A stretch of DNA of 64,000 nucleotides, taken from positions 1 through 64,000 of the forward strand of contig NZ_BAABFC010000020.1 in the NCBI RefSeq assembly GCF_039540575.1. Direction: 5' to 3'. The position numbers were made by a program, and so were the translations under genes. Numbering within the stretch: position 1 is the first letter of the stretch; the number at the start of each line of letters is the position of its first letter. Below the pieces are notes generated by a model, which did not search any database, had not been told where the DNA came from, and saw only the letters and a program-made list of their open reading frames with translations. Origin of the DNA: Pseudaeromonas paramecii (GTDB lineage Bacteria > Pseudomonadota > Gammaproteobacteria > Enterobacterales > Aeromonadaceae). Of the stretch, positions 42,384 to 50,274 are shown one piece after another.

Positions 42384-43417
42384 GCCACTTTATCCGCGGT
42401 GCGGACATGTCATCGCTGCCGGAACTGGAGTATCACGGCGGCGTCCTGCGCGCCAACGGCCAGGTGGTGGATGGCCTCAAGCTGCTGCATCAGGCTGGGC
42501 TGAACGCGGTACGCATCAAGGTGTGGAACGATCCGGGTAACCCGGATCATTTTCCGGCCAACCAGAGCGGGCCGCAGGGCTTTAACAGTCCGGCACAGGC
42601 CCTGGCCTTGGGTCGGCGGGCCACGGCGGCGGGTCTGCAGGTGATGCTGGACTTTCATTACAGCGACTGGTGGGCCGACCCGGCCAAACAGTTTATGCCC
42701 CAGGCCTGGCAAGGACTCACGCTACCCCAGGTGTGCCAGGCCTTGCACGGCTTCACCGCCGCCGTGCTCAGCGACATGCAGCGGGCGGGGGTGGATGTGC
42801 GCTGGGTGCAGGTGGGCAACGAGATCAGCCACGGCATGGTCTGGCCTTTGGGTTTCCTGCCCGGCAACTGGCCGGCATTGGCCGCCCTGCTGCGTGCCGG
42901 CGTCGCGGCGGTGCGGGAGGTTGCACCTGGCGCCCAGGTGGTGCTGCATCTGGACTCCGGTTGCGATCAGGATCTCTATCTTCGTTGGTTCGAGCAGGCG
43001 CAGGCACTGGATGTGGGCTGGGATTGCATCGGCCTGTCGTTCTACCCCTGCTGGCACGGCGCCTTGCCCCACTTGGCTGCCAACCTCCATCAGCTGGCGG
43101 CGCGCTTTGGCTGTCCACTGCTGGTGGTGGAGACGGCCTATCCGCGGCAGCTGGATCCCCAGCGCAATGGCCAGTGGTTGCTGCAACACACCGGCAGCGA
43201 ACCCTATCCCGCGACGCCCCAGGGCCAGGCGCAGTTTCTCCACGCGCTGGCCGAGGTGGTGCGAGCCGTGCCCGGAGGCCTGGGGCAGGGGATCTTCTAC
43301 TGGGAACCGGCTCTGCTGCCGTTACCCGATGGCAGCCGTGGCGTCTGGCAGAATGCGACGCTGTTTGATGATGACGGTGTTGGGTTACCCGGACTGGCGG
43401 CACTGGGGCAAGTCTAG
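42380..43417 (+). CDS. GH53 galactanase without signal peptide (predicted cytoplasmic)
   Basis: 345 aa. Starts MSHFIRGADMSSLPELEYHG, so the catalytic barrel begins at residue 4 and no signal or lipobox exists. The active-site regions are intact: WVQVGNEISHGMVWP (Glu148) and PLLVVETAYPRQ (Glu251), with DFHYSDWWADPAKQ. Several cysteines (about 119, 205, 216, 224 and 245) agree with a reducing compartment. It is translationally coupled (ATGA) to the exported copy 2. It probably shortens imported galacto-oligosaccharides alongside GH42. GH53 enzymes are normally exported, so this is unusual. Alternative: export by a non-Sec route. Confidence 0.85.
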   Translation: MSHFIRGADMSSLPELEYHGGVLRANGQVVDGLKLLHQAGLNAVRIKVWNDPGNPDHFPANQSGPQGFNSPAQALALGRRATAAGLQVMLDFHYSDWWADPAKQFMPQAWQGLTLPQVCQALHGFTAAVLSDMQRAGVDVRWVQVGNEISHGMVWPLGFLPGNWPALAALLRAGVAAVREVAPGAQVVLHLDSGCDQDLYLRWFEQAQALDVGWDCIGLSFYPCWHGALPHLAANLHQLAARFGCPLLVVETAYPRQLDPQRNGQWLLQHTGSEPYPATPQGQAQFLHALAEVVRAVPGGLGQGIFYWEPALLPLPDGSRGVWQNATLFDDDGVGLPGLAALGQV

Positions 43418-43534
43418 AGTACGTCGAGTAAAACAGTGCCACATGCAGTCGCGCACTGCTGATCTGTGAGGCGCAAAAGAGTATTTCAGCGCCAGGATGT
43501 ATCTAATGCGCCATCACCTCAGGAGTGCAGCTAG

Positions 43535-43924
43535 ATGTCACCCATATTAGGGTTCTTGAACGGATCATTCTTGGCATTGTATGCGCTGGCGGTGGTGGTG
43601 CTGGTCATGCTGAATGGCTCGGCGTCGTTGCTCCCCTGCCTGTTGCCATTTGGCCTGGCGTTGCTGGCGAACCGTCGGGCCGCCGGTCGGAGAACCTGCT
43701 GGTTGGCCTTGTTGTGCAATGGGGTGATTGGCTTGATCCCGCCGGTGATGTGTTACCTGGCCTTTCTGGCGGATAACGCCATCGTCTTGTCCGGTGTGCT
43801 GGTCTTAATGGCCCTGATGCTGTTAACCCTGGGCTGGAATATCCAGTTTCTCTGGTGTCGCCTGTCTGAGCGTCGGCGTCCGGATTTGGCTAGCCTGGGG
43901 ACGCAGAACAGTCCCAGTCCATAG
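43535..43924 (+). CDS. Small membrane protein of unknown function
   Basis: 129 aa with about four hydrophobic segments (LNGSFLALYALAVVVLVMLNG, LLPCLLPFGLALLA, WLALLCNGVIGLIPPVMCYLAFLA, VLSGVLVLMALMLLTLGWNIQFLW) and a polar C-terminus. The family is not recognised. ATG 43535 lies 9 bases after CAGGAG. With the next three genes it forms a block unrelated to galactan use inside the locus. Confidence 0.6.
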   Translation: MSPILGFLNGSFLALYALAVVVLVMLNGSASLLPCLLPFGLALLANRRAAGRRTCWLALLCNGVIGLIPPVMCYLAFLADNAIVLSGVLVLMALMLLTLGWNIQFLWCRLSERRRPDLASLGTQNSPSP

Positions 43925-43993
43925 TGGCTTGGTGATGGGATAGCGCGTCTTTGTCTCGATGCTATTGGAGTGGGTTAGCTTAATAGGAAAAGT

Positions 43994-44944
43994 ATGTTTG
44001 CCGGTATCGTCAGTGGGTCTGGGTTATTGCGTCGCGCCGCGTTTGCCTTGATAAAGCATCCTTTGTTGCTGGTTCCGCTCTTGTTTTGCTGGCTGAGCTG
44101 CGCGCCCGTCATTATTTACCTGCAGTTTTACTTCGATTGGCATCGCTATTCTCAGGGGCAGCAGTGGCTGGTGGCGTTTTTAGCCATTTTGTTCTTTTCG
44201 CTGATGCTGTCGTTTGCCAGTCTCATCTTGCTCGAGCTGATCCGCCAGATTGAGGCGGGCGAGCGGCCCCGACTGGCAATGGCCGTGGGCAAGGCACTGC
44301 CTTGTCTGTTGGAGGCCTTGCCCATTACCGTCGTTTGGGCGCTGATATGGTTCATCATCATGCTGCTGTCCTGCCTGTTTCATCGTCGTGACGCTGACAG
44401 CGAGGATGGGGTGGTGAATGCCGAGGCAATTGCCGAATCGCTGGCAGGATATGAGACGGCTTCCGTGTCTGTGTCGTTTTTTGCCGCCTTGAACAAGGGT
44501 GTCAGGATGGTGGTGTTTCTGATCTTCGTTGCCATGTCCTGGGAGCATAGCGATGTGAGTCGTGCCGTAAGGCGCGGCCTAGCGGTGGCTAGAACCCATG
44601 ATAAGGCGTTTGTCGTTGGCTTTCTGCTCACCGAACTGACGGCGATCCTCCTATTCATCCCGCCGTCCATCTTGTTTGTTGTGCATCATAAGGTTGGCCT
44701 TGAGCTGCCGGACTGGGTCTGGTTGCTGACCATCCTCTATTGTGCCGTGGCCTGGAGCCTGTCGATGTTTCTTGAGCAGCTGTTTACCGCCGAACTATAT
44801 CTTTGGCACCTGATGTGGGAAGAGGCCTGCACGCAGGCTGCCCTCGATGATCAGCCTGCTCCCGCACTGTCTGAGGTCAGGCGGCCATCCATCCTGGACG
44901 ATATTGCAGACTTGTCCCGTCTGGCGGTTAACTCGGCTCAGTAG
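43994..44944 (+). CDS. Polytopic membrane protein of unknown function
   Basis: 316 aa with about six predicted membrane segments (PLLLVPLLFCWLSCAPVIIYLQF, WLVAFLAILFFSLMLSFASLILL, PITVVWALIWFIIMLLSCLF, AFVVGFLLTELTAILLFIPPSILFVV, WVWLLTILYCAVAWSLSMFL). A central amphipathic part (SDVSRAVRRGLAVARTHDKAF) resembles the repeated helix pattern of DUF-type membrane proteins found in many bacteria, but I cannot name the family. It has lower GC and more rare codons than its flanks. A short hairpin with a T-rich tail (44991-45016) may end it. Confidence 0.65.
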   Translation: MFAGIVSGSGLLRRAAFALIKHPLLLVPLLFCWLSCAPVIIYLQFYFDWHRYSQGQQWLVAFLAILFFSLMLSFASLILLELIRQIEAGERPRLAMAVGKALPCLLEALPITVVWALIWFIIMLLSCLFHRRDADSEDGVVNAEAIAESLAGYETASVSVSFFAALNKGVRMVVFLIFVAMSWEHSDVSRAVRRGLAVARTHDKAFVVGFLLTELTAILLFIPPSILFVVHHKVGLELPDWVWLLTILYCAVAWSLSMFLEQLFTAELYLWHLMWEEACTQAALDDQPAPALSEVRRPSILDDIADLSRLAVNSAQ

Positions 44945-45114
44945 GGAACCGGCATTCAACTCATCCTGGCTACTCCTGGCCGGATCTGCTGGATCGTAAC
45001 CTAACGATCTGTTTTATTGATGAATGTGCTTCTCCCTATTCGGCTGAAGAGGCGCAGTGGCTGTCTTATACTGAGGGTCTTGTCTCAGACCGGCCTTGGC
45101 GGGTTGGAGGGGGA

Positions 45115-45867
45115 ATGGTTCGGCGACGGGTATGGGTCTGGCTCTGGTTGGCAGTCGTGTCCGGGGGGCGCGCTCTTGGCGCCTGGGCTGCTGATGCGCC
45201 TATCCAGTTCATCACCGAGGAGTGGCCCCCCTACAACTATCAAGAAGACGGTCGCCTGAATGGTGTCTCGGTGAGGCTGGTGCAGGCGCTGCAAGCCGAG
45301 CTGGGCCGGCACGAACCCATCCGCCTCTACCCCAGCATGCGGGCAAAACGCATTCTGGAGTCGCAACCTCGCACCCTGATGTTTTCCATGTTCCGTACCG
45401 CGGAGCGGGAGTCTAAATACAAGTGGATCGGCCCCATCGGCCGGGATGCCATCTATTTTTACCAACGCCCGGATAGTCCGTTGCAGATCCACAGCCTGGA
45501 CGATGCCAAGGCGGTGCCAGTGGTCGCCTGCCGGCAGGCGGGGCTGGTGTATGACACCCTGGTGGCTGCCGGTTTCAGCAACCTGGAGGCCTCTGCCTAT
45601 AACAGCAAACAAGTGTATGGCAAGCTGCTGCTGGGGCGTGCCGATCTGGCCATCAGCGATTCGCCGCAGGGCGTACGCTATCTGTTGCGGCAGTTGAACC
45701 TGCCAGCCGACGCCTTGCAGCAGACGCCGGTGCAGTTGCTGGCCTCGGATCTCTATATCGCGGCCTCGCCGGATTTCCCCGATGAAGAGATTGCGCGCTG
45801 GCAGGCGGCGCTGGAGCGGATCAAGGCCCAGGGGGTGTTGGAGCGCCTCTATCAGGAGCTGGACTGA
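45115..45867 (+). CDS. Periplasmic solute-binding-like protein (SBP_bac_3 family)
   Basis: 250 aa. Signal peptide ending ALGAWA, then IQFITEEWPPYNYQEDGRLNGVSVRLVQALQAEL, the classic start of the polar amino-acid-binding family 3 fold. There are two lobes of about 110 residues, with ADLAISDSPQGVRYLLRQL in lobe 2. There is no adjacent permease or ATPase. Orphan proteins of this type occur in multiple copies in Aeromonas, Shewanella and Vibrio and may act in sensing. ATG 45115 follows GGAGGGGG. It converges with the next gene. Confidence 0.75.
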   Translation: MVRRRVWVWLWLAVVSGGRALGAWAADAPIQFITEEWPPYNYQEDGRLNGVSVRLVQALQAELGRHEPIRLYPSMRAKRILESQPRTLMFSMFRTAERESKYKWIGPIGRDAIYFYQRPDSPLQIHSLDDAKAVPVVACRQAGLVYDTLVAAGFSNLEASAYNSKQVYGKLLLGRADLAISDSPQGVRYLLRQLNLPADALQQTPVQLLASDLYIAASPDFPDEEIARWQAALERIKAQGVLERLYQELD

Positions 45868-45873
45868 GACGGC

Positions 45874-46203
45874 TCAGACCAGGGTAAACAGCAGCCCTAA
45901 GCCGAGCAGGGGCAGGGCCCACCATTTGACCGGGATCCAGAACAGATCGTGTTTGGCCTTGAGCTCAAACTCGGTGTGGGTCTGCTTGTCGATCACCACC
46001 CGGCCGGGCCGGGATTCGAGCTTGCGGCCCAGCCACCAGAGCGCCAGGGCAGCCGGCAACACATCCAGCAGCCACACCCAGCTGTGCTGCATGCGAAAGG
46101 CCGGGGTGCCGGTCACCTTGTCCACCAGCAGCTCCATGGCCAGCACCAAGACCACCACAATAACGGGTACGGCAATGCCCCAACCTCGCCAGATAACAAT
46201 CAT
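45874..46203 (-). CDS. Small inner-membrane protein of unknown function
   Basis: 109 aa: TM1 (GIAVPVIVVVLVLAMELLV), TM2 (VWLLDVLPAALALWWLG), a short polar stretch with HTEFELKAKHDLFWIPVKWW, and TM3 (ALPLLGLGLLF). I have seen this kind of HDLFxIPVxxW protein as a conserved hypothetical but cannot assign a role. ATG follows AAGGAG. Only 6 bases separate its stop from that of the convergent binding-protein gene. Confidence 0.65.
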   Translation of the reverse strand: MIVIWRGWGIAVPVIVVVLVLAMELLVDKVTGTPAFRMQHSWVWLLDVLPAALALWWLGRKLESRPGRVVIDKQTHTEFELKAKHDLFWIPVKWWALPLLGLGLLFTLV

Positions 46204-46285
46204 TACGACTCCTTACTCGATCTTTGATCGGGAAAACCGCCAGTCTGCGGCGTTTGGCGTTGGGATTCAAATGTTGCGTATGAAT

Positions 46286-46311
46286 ACGAGCCCGACCAGG
46301 GTCGGACTCGT
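46286..46311 (-). terminator. Hairpin after the compact GH53 gene
   Basis: ACGAGCCCGACC/GGTCGGACTCGT arms with one mismatch, close to the GH53 stop at 46317. A U-tract is lacking, so a Rho-assisted or stabilising end is possible. Confidence 0.45.
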
Positions 46312-46316
46312 TGGGC

Positions 46317-47324
46317 TTAGTAGTTGAGGAAGGCGTCCAGCGCCGTGGTGGGGCGGCCGTTGTTGCTGAAGGCGCCCAGGCTGTAGCCCTGCCAGTTGCT
46401 GTAGCTTTCCGGCTCCCAGTAGAAGACCCCCAGCCCCTTGTTGTTGGGGATGTAGTTCATCTTGTTGAGCAGGTCGTTGATGGTGGCGTAGCTGTTGCTG
46501 GGATCGTCCCAGGGCATGCCCACCTCGACGATCATCACCTCCTTGTCATAGCGGGTGGCCATGTCGGAGAGGTTGTCGTAGCAGAGGTTGTCCAGGGTAA
46601 ACCAGTCGCCGTTGCCGCTCTGGGTGGGATAGATGGAGGCACCGATCACGTCCCACTTGGCACCGTTGCTCTTGAGGCCATCGAACATCCAGCGGAATAG
46701 GCTGTTGTTCTCGCAGTTGGCCAGGTGAACGATCACCTTGGTGCTGCTGTTCACCGCCTTCACCGCGTCATAGCCGCTGTTGATGAGCCAGGCGAAGTTC
46801 TGCATGTTGGTGGAGGCCTTGCCTTCGGGCCATAACATGCCGTTGTTGGTCTCGTTGCCCACCTGCACCCACTTGGGCGTGATGCCGGCGTTCTTCAGGG
46901 CGATGAGGGAGTCGTAGGTGAAGTGCCAGACGTTGTACATCAGGGTGTCGAAGGAGGCGGTACTCCAGGCGGCGGGCTTGGTCTGCTGGCCCGGATCCGC
47001 CCAGCTGTCGCTGTAGTGGAAGTCGATCAGAATGTCGAAGCCATAGGCCTTGGCCCGCTTGGCCTTGGCGATCACGTCAGTGATGTTGTTCCAGCCGTCG
47101 GTGGGGTTGACCCACACCCGCAGCCGCACGGCGTTGAGGCCGTGGGCCTTCAGGATGGGCAGCAGATCCTGCTTGGTGCCGGCATCGTTGTAGAAGCGGT
47201 AACCGGCGGCTTCCATCTGGGTCATCCAGCTGACATCCGCGCCTTTTACCAGGGCGTTGGCATGGGGTTGGTAGAGGGCGGCCAGGGTGAGTCCCAGGCC
47301 CGCCAGGGTCTTGAACGCTTTCAT
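46317..47324 (-). CDS. Exported compact GH53 endo-beta-1,4-galactanase (subtype 2)
   Basis: 335 aa. Signal peptide MKAFKTLAGLGLTLAALYQPHANA, then LVKGADVSWMTQMEAAGYRFYND. Shorter loops than the other copies (VNPTDGWNNITDVIAKAKRAKAYG), resembling fungal-type and Cellvibrio/Pseudomonas compact GH53 enzymes. Catalytic regions: WVQVGNETNNGMLWP (Glu158) and VMIVEVGMPW (Glu267), and DFHYSDSWADPGQQTKP. It is the last gene of an operon with a chemoreceptor and a small carbohydrate-binding-like protein. The start follows AAGGAC. Confidence 0.9.
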   Translation of the reverse strand: MKAFKTLAGLGLTLAALYQPHANALVKGADVSWMTQMEAAGYRFYNDAGTKQDLLPILKAHGLNAVRLRVWVNPTDGWNNITDVIAKAKRAKAYGFDILIDFHYSDSWADPGQQTKPAAWSTASFDTLMYNVWHFTYDSLIALKNAGITPKWVQVGNETNNGMLWPEGKASTNMQNFAWLINSGYDAVKAVNSSTKVIVHLANCENNSLFRWMFDGLKSNGAKWDVIGASIYPTQSGNGDWFTLDNLCYDNLSDMATRYDKEVMIVEVGMPWDDPSNSYATINDLLNKMNYIPNNKGLGVFYWEPESYSNWQGYSLGAFSNNGRPTTALDAFLNY

Positions 47325-47405
47325 TATTGTCAGTCCTTATGTTGTTGCTTCTCTTGTAGGGCTGGCCGTCATTGGCCAGGAGGCGGCATCTCCTTGCGGC
47401 ATGGC

Positions 47406-47462
47406 GACTCACTAAGCCTCCTCCTTGGGCTTAGTGAGTCGGGGGGACGGCAACCCGTCCCC
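47406..47462 (-). repeat. Tandem strong hairpins in the 5' region of the compact GH53 gene
   Basis: Perfect 13-bp arms GACTCACTAAGCC/GGCTTAGTGAGTC (47406-47440) and 8-bp arms GGGGACGG/CCGTCCCC (47443-47462). On the minus strand the loop of the first reads CAAGGAGGA, a Shine-Dalgarno-like sequence. No U-run follows, so they are not simple terminators. Confidence 0.6.
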
Positions 47463-47468
47463 GCGGCC

Positions 47469-47885
47469 TTAGAGCTTCTTGATGGAGACCAGGATGTGCT
47501 TGGGATCCCGGCGATCCAGCACGAAACCGTAGGTGCCGTCAGCCTCCGGGGTGAAGCGCATGTCGCTCCACTGATAACCGGCCTTGGCCTGCACTGGGCT
47601 GTCCAGGGTCAGCTTGGCGGTGGGGTCGAACTGACCGAAGGTGGTGTCCCCCTTCCACTTGGCATCGGCGAACTTGAACTTGTAGGCGCCGTGGCTGGCC
47701 TTGAGCTCGACCTTGGCCATCAGTACACCGGGTTCCTGTTGGGCCAGCTGAGCGGCATCCGGCGCCTCCCAGTTGTTCATCTCGCCACGCAGGAACAGGG
47801 GGCGGGTCTCGGCGGTATCCTCGGCGGCCCAGACGTTGAGGGCGCTCAGCAGCAGGGTGGCGGTCAGGATCAGTTTCTTCAGCAT
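47469..47885 (-). CDS. Small exported carbohydrate-binding-like protein
   Basis: 138 aa. Signal peptide MLKKLILTATLLLSALNVWA, then RPLFLRGEMNNWEAPDAAQLAQQ, AYKFKFADAKWKGDTTFGQF, and AGYQWSDMRFTPEADGTYGFVLDRRDPKHILVSIKKL. The pattern FLRGxMNxW plus YKFKFAD resembles the starch/glycogen-binding immunoglobulin-like modules (CBM48/SusE-like, and the FRGTPNSW module in the amylase of this window). No catalytic domain is attached. It sits 35 bases after the chemoreceptor gene and upstream of a GH53 gene, so a role in binding galactan or presenting it is possible. Family assignment is tentative. Confidence 0.7.
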   Translation of the reverse strand: MLKKLILTATLLLSALNVWAAEDTAETRPLFLRGEMNNWEAPDAAQLAQQEPGVLMAKVELKASHGAYKFKFADAKWKGDTTFGQFDPTAKLTLDSPVQAKAGYQWSDMRFTPEADGTYGFVLDRRDPKHILVSIKKL

Positions 47886-47920
47886 GGTTGTGTTTCCTCG
47901 AATGAAGGGCAGGCGCCCGG

Positions 47921-49942
47921 TTACAGGGTGAATTGGCCCACCAGACGCTGCTGGGCGCCGGAGAGGTCCTGCAGCTGGTGGCTGGTATTGGCCACCTGGC
48001 TGATTTCGTCGTGATTGAGTTCGGCAATCTGGTTGATGTTGGCCAGGTTGCGGGCGATCTCGGCGCTGGTGAGCTGTTGCTGCTCGGCGGCGGCGGCGAT
48101 CTGGCTGCTCATGTCGGTGATCTCCTGCAGGGCCTCCGAGATGGCAGTGATGGTGTCCTTGGTCTGCTGGCTGTCGCCGATGCACACCTGCATGGTTTGG
48201 CCACTGGCGGCGATCTCGGTGACCGCCTGACCCACGCTCTGCTGCAGGGAGGAGATCATGGCCTGGATCTGGGTGGTGGAGTCGGCGGTGCGCCGTGCCA
48301 GGTTGCGCACCTCGTCCGCCACCACGGCAAAGCCGCGGCCCTGCTCGCCGGCCCGGGCGGACTCGATGGCCGCGTTGAGCGCCAGCAGGTTGGTCTGCTC
48401 GGCGATGTTGCTGATCACCTCGACGATGCCGCCTATCTCCACGCTCAGGCCATGTACCTGCTCGATCACCCGGTGGGAGCTGCTCAGCTGACGAGCCAGA
48501 TCGTTGATCCGGGCGATATTGCTGTCGCTCAGGGTGCGGCCCTGCTGGGCCATGCCGTTGACTTCCACCACCGACTCCATGGAGTGGTGGGCCGCCTTGG
48601 CCACATCGGCCACGGTGTGCTCCATCTCCACCATGGCGGTGGCCACGCTGGCGGTCTCGCCGCGCTGCTGGGAGAGTTGCTGGTGGGTGCGATCCAGGGT
48701 GGCCAGGTTCTGATCCGCCACCTGGGCCAGCTCGTTGGCGCTGGTCACCACCTCGCCCAGCATCTGCCGCATCTGTTCGGTCAGGCTGTTCATGCCCTGG
48801 GCCAGTTGGCCAAACTCATCCCGCTTCTGGTAGCTCACCCGGCCCGTCATGTTGCCCTGACACAGGGCGGTCTGGACGGCGAGTATCTCCTTGAGCGGCT
48901 TGCGGATGGCACTGATGGTGCGCCACAGCAGCAGGCTGGCGGTCAGCAGGCCGATGGCCAGGCCCCCCAGCAGCACATACTCCAGGGTCGCCAACTGATT
49001 GCGGGTGTCGTTGACCCGGCTCTTCAGGCGGGTGTCCACCAGGCCGTCGATCTCCCCCAGCGCCGCCAGTACGCCATCCACGATGCGGGTGGATTGCTCG
49101 CTCTGGTTGCGGATGGCCAGGCTCTCCTGGCTTAGGGCCAGGTGTTGGCCCAGCAGGCCGTCATCGTCGCTGGTGGCCTTGAGCAGGGCATCCAGCCGCT
49201 TGCCCAGCTGGCCTTCAAACTGGATGGCACCGCCGAAGGCGCCTTCCTGCTTGAGCAGGGCCGGGCCCAGCTCATGGCGCTGGGCCTGCAGCTTTTTGCG
49301 CAGTTCCCGGTTGGCCTCCAGCCGGCGGAGTACTCGAATCGGATCCTGATCCGCCAGGGCCTCCTGGGTGTTGCTGACCATCAGCTCCAGGTTGTTGGTG
49401 AGGCTGCGGCTCAAGGCCACGGTATAGTGCGCCCCCAGGGGCGCCACCATCAGGGCCAGCTCACTGGCAAAGTGCTTGCTGTCCTTGGCCAGACCGGCCT
49501 CGGCGGACAGCGCCTTCTGGCGCGTCAGGTTGTCGCCATAGCTGGCCAGCAGCTCACTGGCCAGCTGCCAGTAGACCTGCTGCTGCTCCGCCAGACCGCT
49601 GAGCTGCGCCTGCAACTCGGCGTCCTGACCGATAAAGTCCTTGAGCTTGGCCAGATCGGCCTCGAAGGCGGTCTGCCACTGGGTCAACTGGGCCTTGTCC
49701 CGGCTCAGCACCTCGGGGTCGCTCTGGGAGAGCAGGCTGCGCAGGGCCTTGTCCTCGAAGAAGAGATCCCGAGTCACGGCCCGGCTCTGTACCAGGGTGG
49801 GGGCGATACGACCGGCCAGCACATCCACTTGTGCCGCCATTTGCCGTCCTGAGAACCAGGCCGCCAGTATGATGAGCAACAGCAGGGCGATCATGAGGCC
49901 GAAGCCCCAGGCGATACGTTGGATGATGGAGAGATTTTTCAT
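47921..49942 (-). CDS. Methyl-accepting chemotaxis protein in the galactan locus
   Basis: 673 aa. TM1 (residues about 9-30), a long helical periplasmic domain of about 290 residues with heptad-like Leu/Gln patterns (four-helix or helical bimodular type rather than Cache), TM2 (YVLLGGLAIGLLTASLLLW), HAMP, and a signalling domain with EQTNLLALNAAIESARAG and FAVVADEVRNLARRT. It is the first gene of the operon MCP, binding-like protein, GH53. That context suggests chemotaxis to galactan products, perhaps through a binding protein. Start ATG follows AGAGGTAG. Confidence 0.9.
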   Translation of the reverse strand: MKNLSIIQRIAWGFGLMIALLLLIILAAWFSGRQMAAQVDVLAGRIAPTLVQSRAVTRDLFFEDKALRSLLSQSDPEVLSRDKAQLTQWQTAFEADLAKLKDFIGQDAELQAQLSGLAEQQQVYWQLASELLASYGDNLTRQKALSAEAGLAKDSKHFASELALMVAPLGAHYTVALSRSLTNNLELMVSNTQEALADQDPIRVLRRLEANRELRKKLQAQRHELGPALLKQEGAFGGAIQFEGQLGKRLDALLKATSDDDGLLGQHLALSQESLAIRNQSEQSTRIVDGVLAALGEIDGLVDTRLKSRVNDTRNQLATLEYVLLGGLAIGLLTASLLLWRTISAIRKPLKEILAVQTALCQGNMTGRVSYQKRDEFGQLAQGMNSLTEQMRQMLGEVVTSANELAQVADQNLATLDRTHQQLSQQRGETASVATAMVEMEHTVADVAKAAHHSMESVVEVNGMAQQGRTLSDSNIARINDLARQLSSSHRVIEQVHGLSVEIGGIVEVISNIAEQTNLLALNAAIESARAGEQGRGFAVVADEVRNLARRTADSTTQIQAMISSLQQSVGQAVTEIAASGQTMQVCIGDSQQTKDTITAISEALQEITDMSSQIAAAAEQQQLTSAEIARNLANINQIAELNHDEISQVANTSHQLQDLSGAQQRLVGQFTL

Positions 49943-50274
49943 GCCTACCTCTGATATCGATTACATTGTCGACCCCAAACTGCAAGGGTGCCAAGCGAAG
50001 ACATAATAAACATTGTTATCAGCAGCTTATGGCACATCACCCCTGCCGGCAGCATTGTCATTATAAAATTCAGGGCGATTAAGCCCGCTGCTCTGCCGAT
50101 GATTAGTGTAAATGTTTCACTAACTGTGCGTTAAGTTACAGCAGTTTCCTAACAAGTCGGCAATGGGGTTTGTCGAGCTTGCGAGCGCCGTCGCAATCTT
50201 TTTGTTGTGCCGGCGGACCGGCGAAAAAAAAGCCCCGCGTGAGCGGGGCAGGGCGTGGAACGCTTGTAAGGAAA
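49943..50274. other. Intergenic region between the chemoreceptor operon and ganK
   Basis: 332 bases without a supported ORF. It holds the ganK terminator (50224-50249) and must hold the chemoreceptor promoter. GTGTAAATGTTTCACT (50106-50121) looks GalR-like but its arms are spaced for a 15-bp rather than a 16-bp palindrome, so I do not call it an operator. ATCGATTACAT (49957-49967) resembles one half-site. Confidence 0.55.
50224..50249 (-). terminator. Intrinsic terminator of ganK
   Basis: GCCCCGC GTGA GCGGGGC with an eight-base A-run on the plus strand, giving a U-run on the minus strand. It follows the ganK stop at 50275. Confidence 0.93.

Noticed and set aside
47886..48185. Extension of the small carbohydrate-binding-like protein upstream of 47885
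   Set aside because: The extra residues are His/Gln/Arg-rich shadow sequence from the chemoreceptor gene, whereas MLKKLILTATLLLSALNVWA is a clean signal peptide.
50106..50121. GTGTAAATGTTTCACT upstream of the chemoreceptor operon as a GalR operator
   Set aside because: The arms are symmetric about a 15-bp rather than a 16-bp centre and the central CG is missing, so binding by a LacI-family dimer is doubtful. It was kept only as a note in the intergenic entry.
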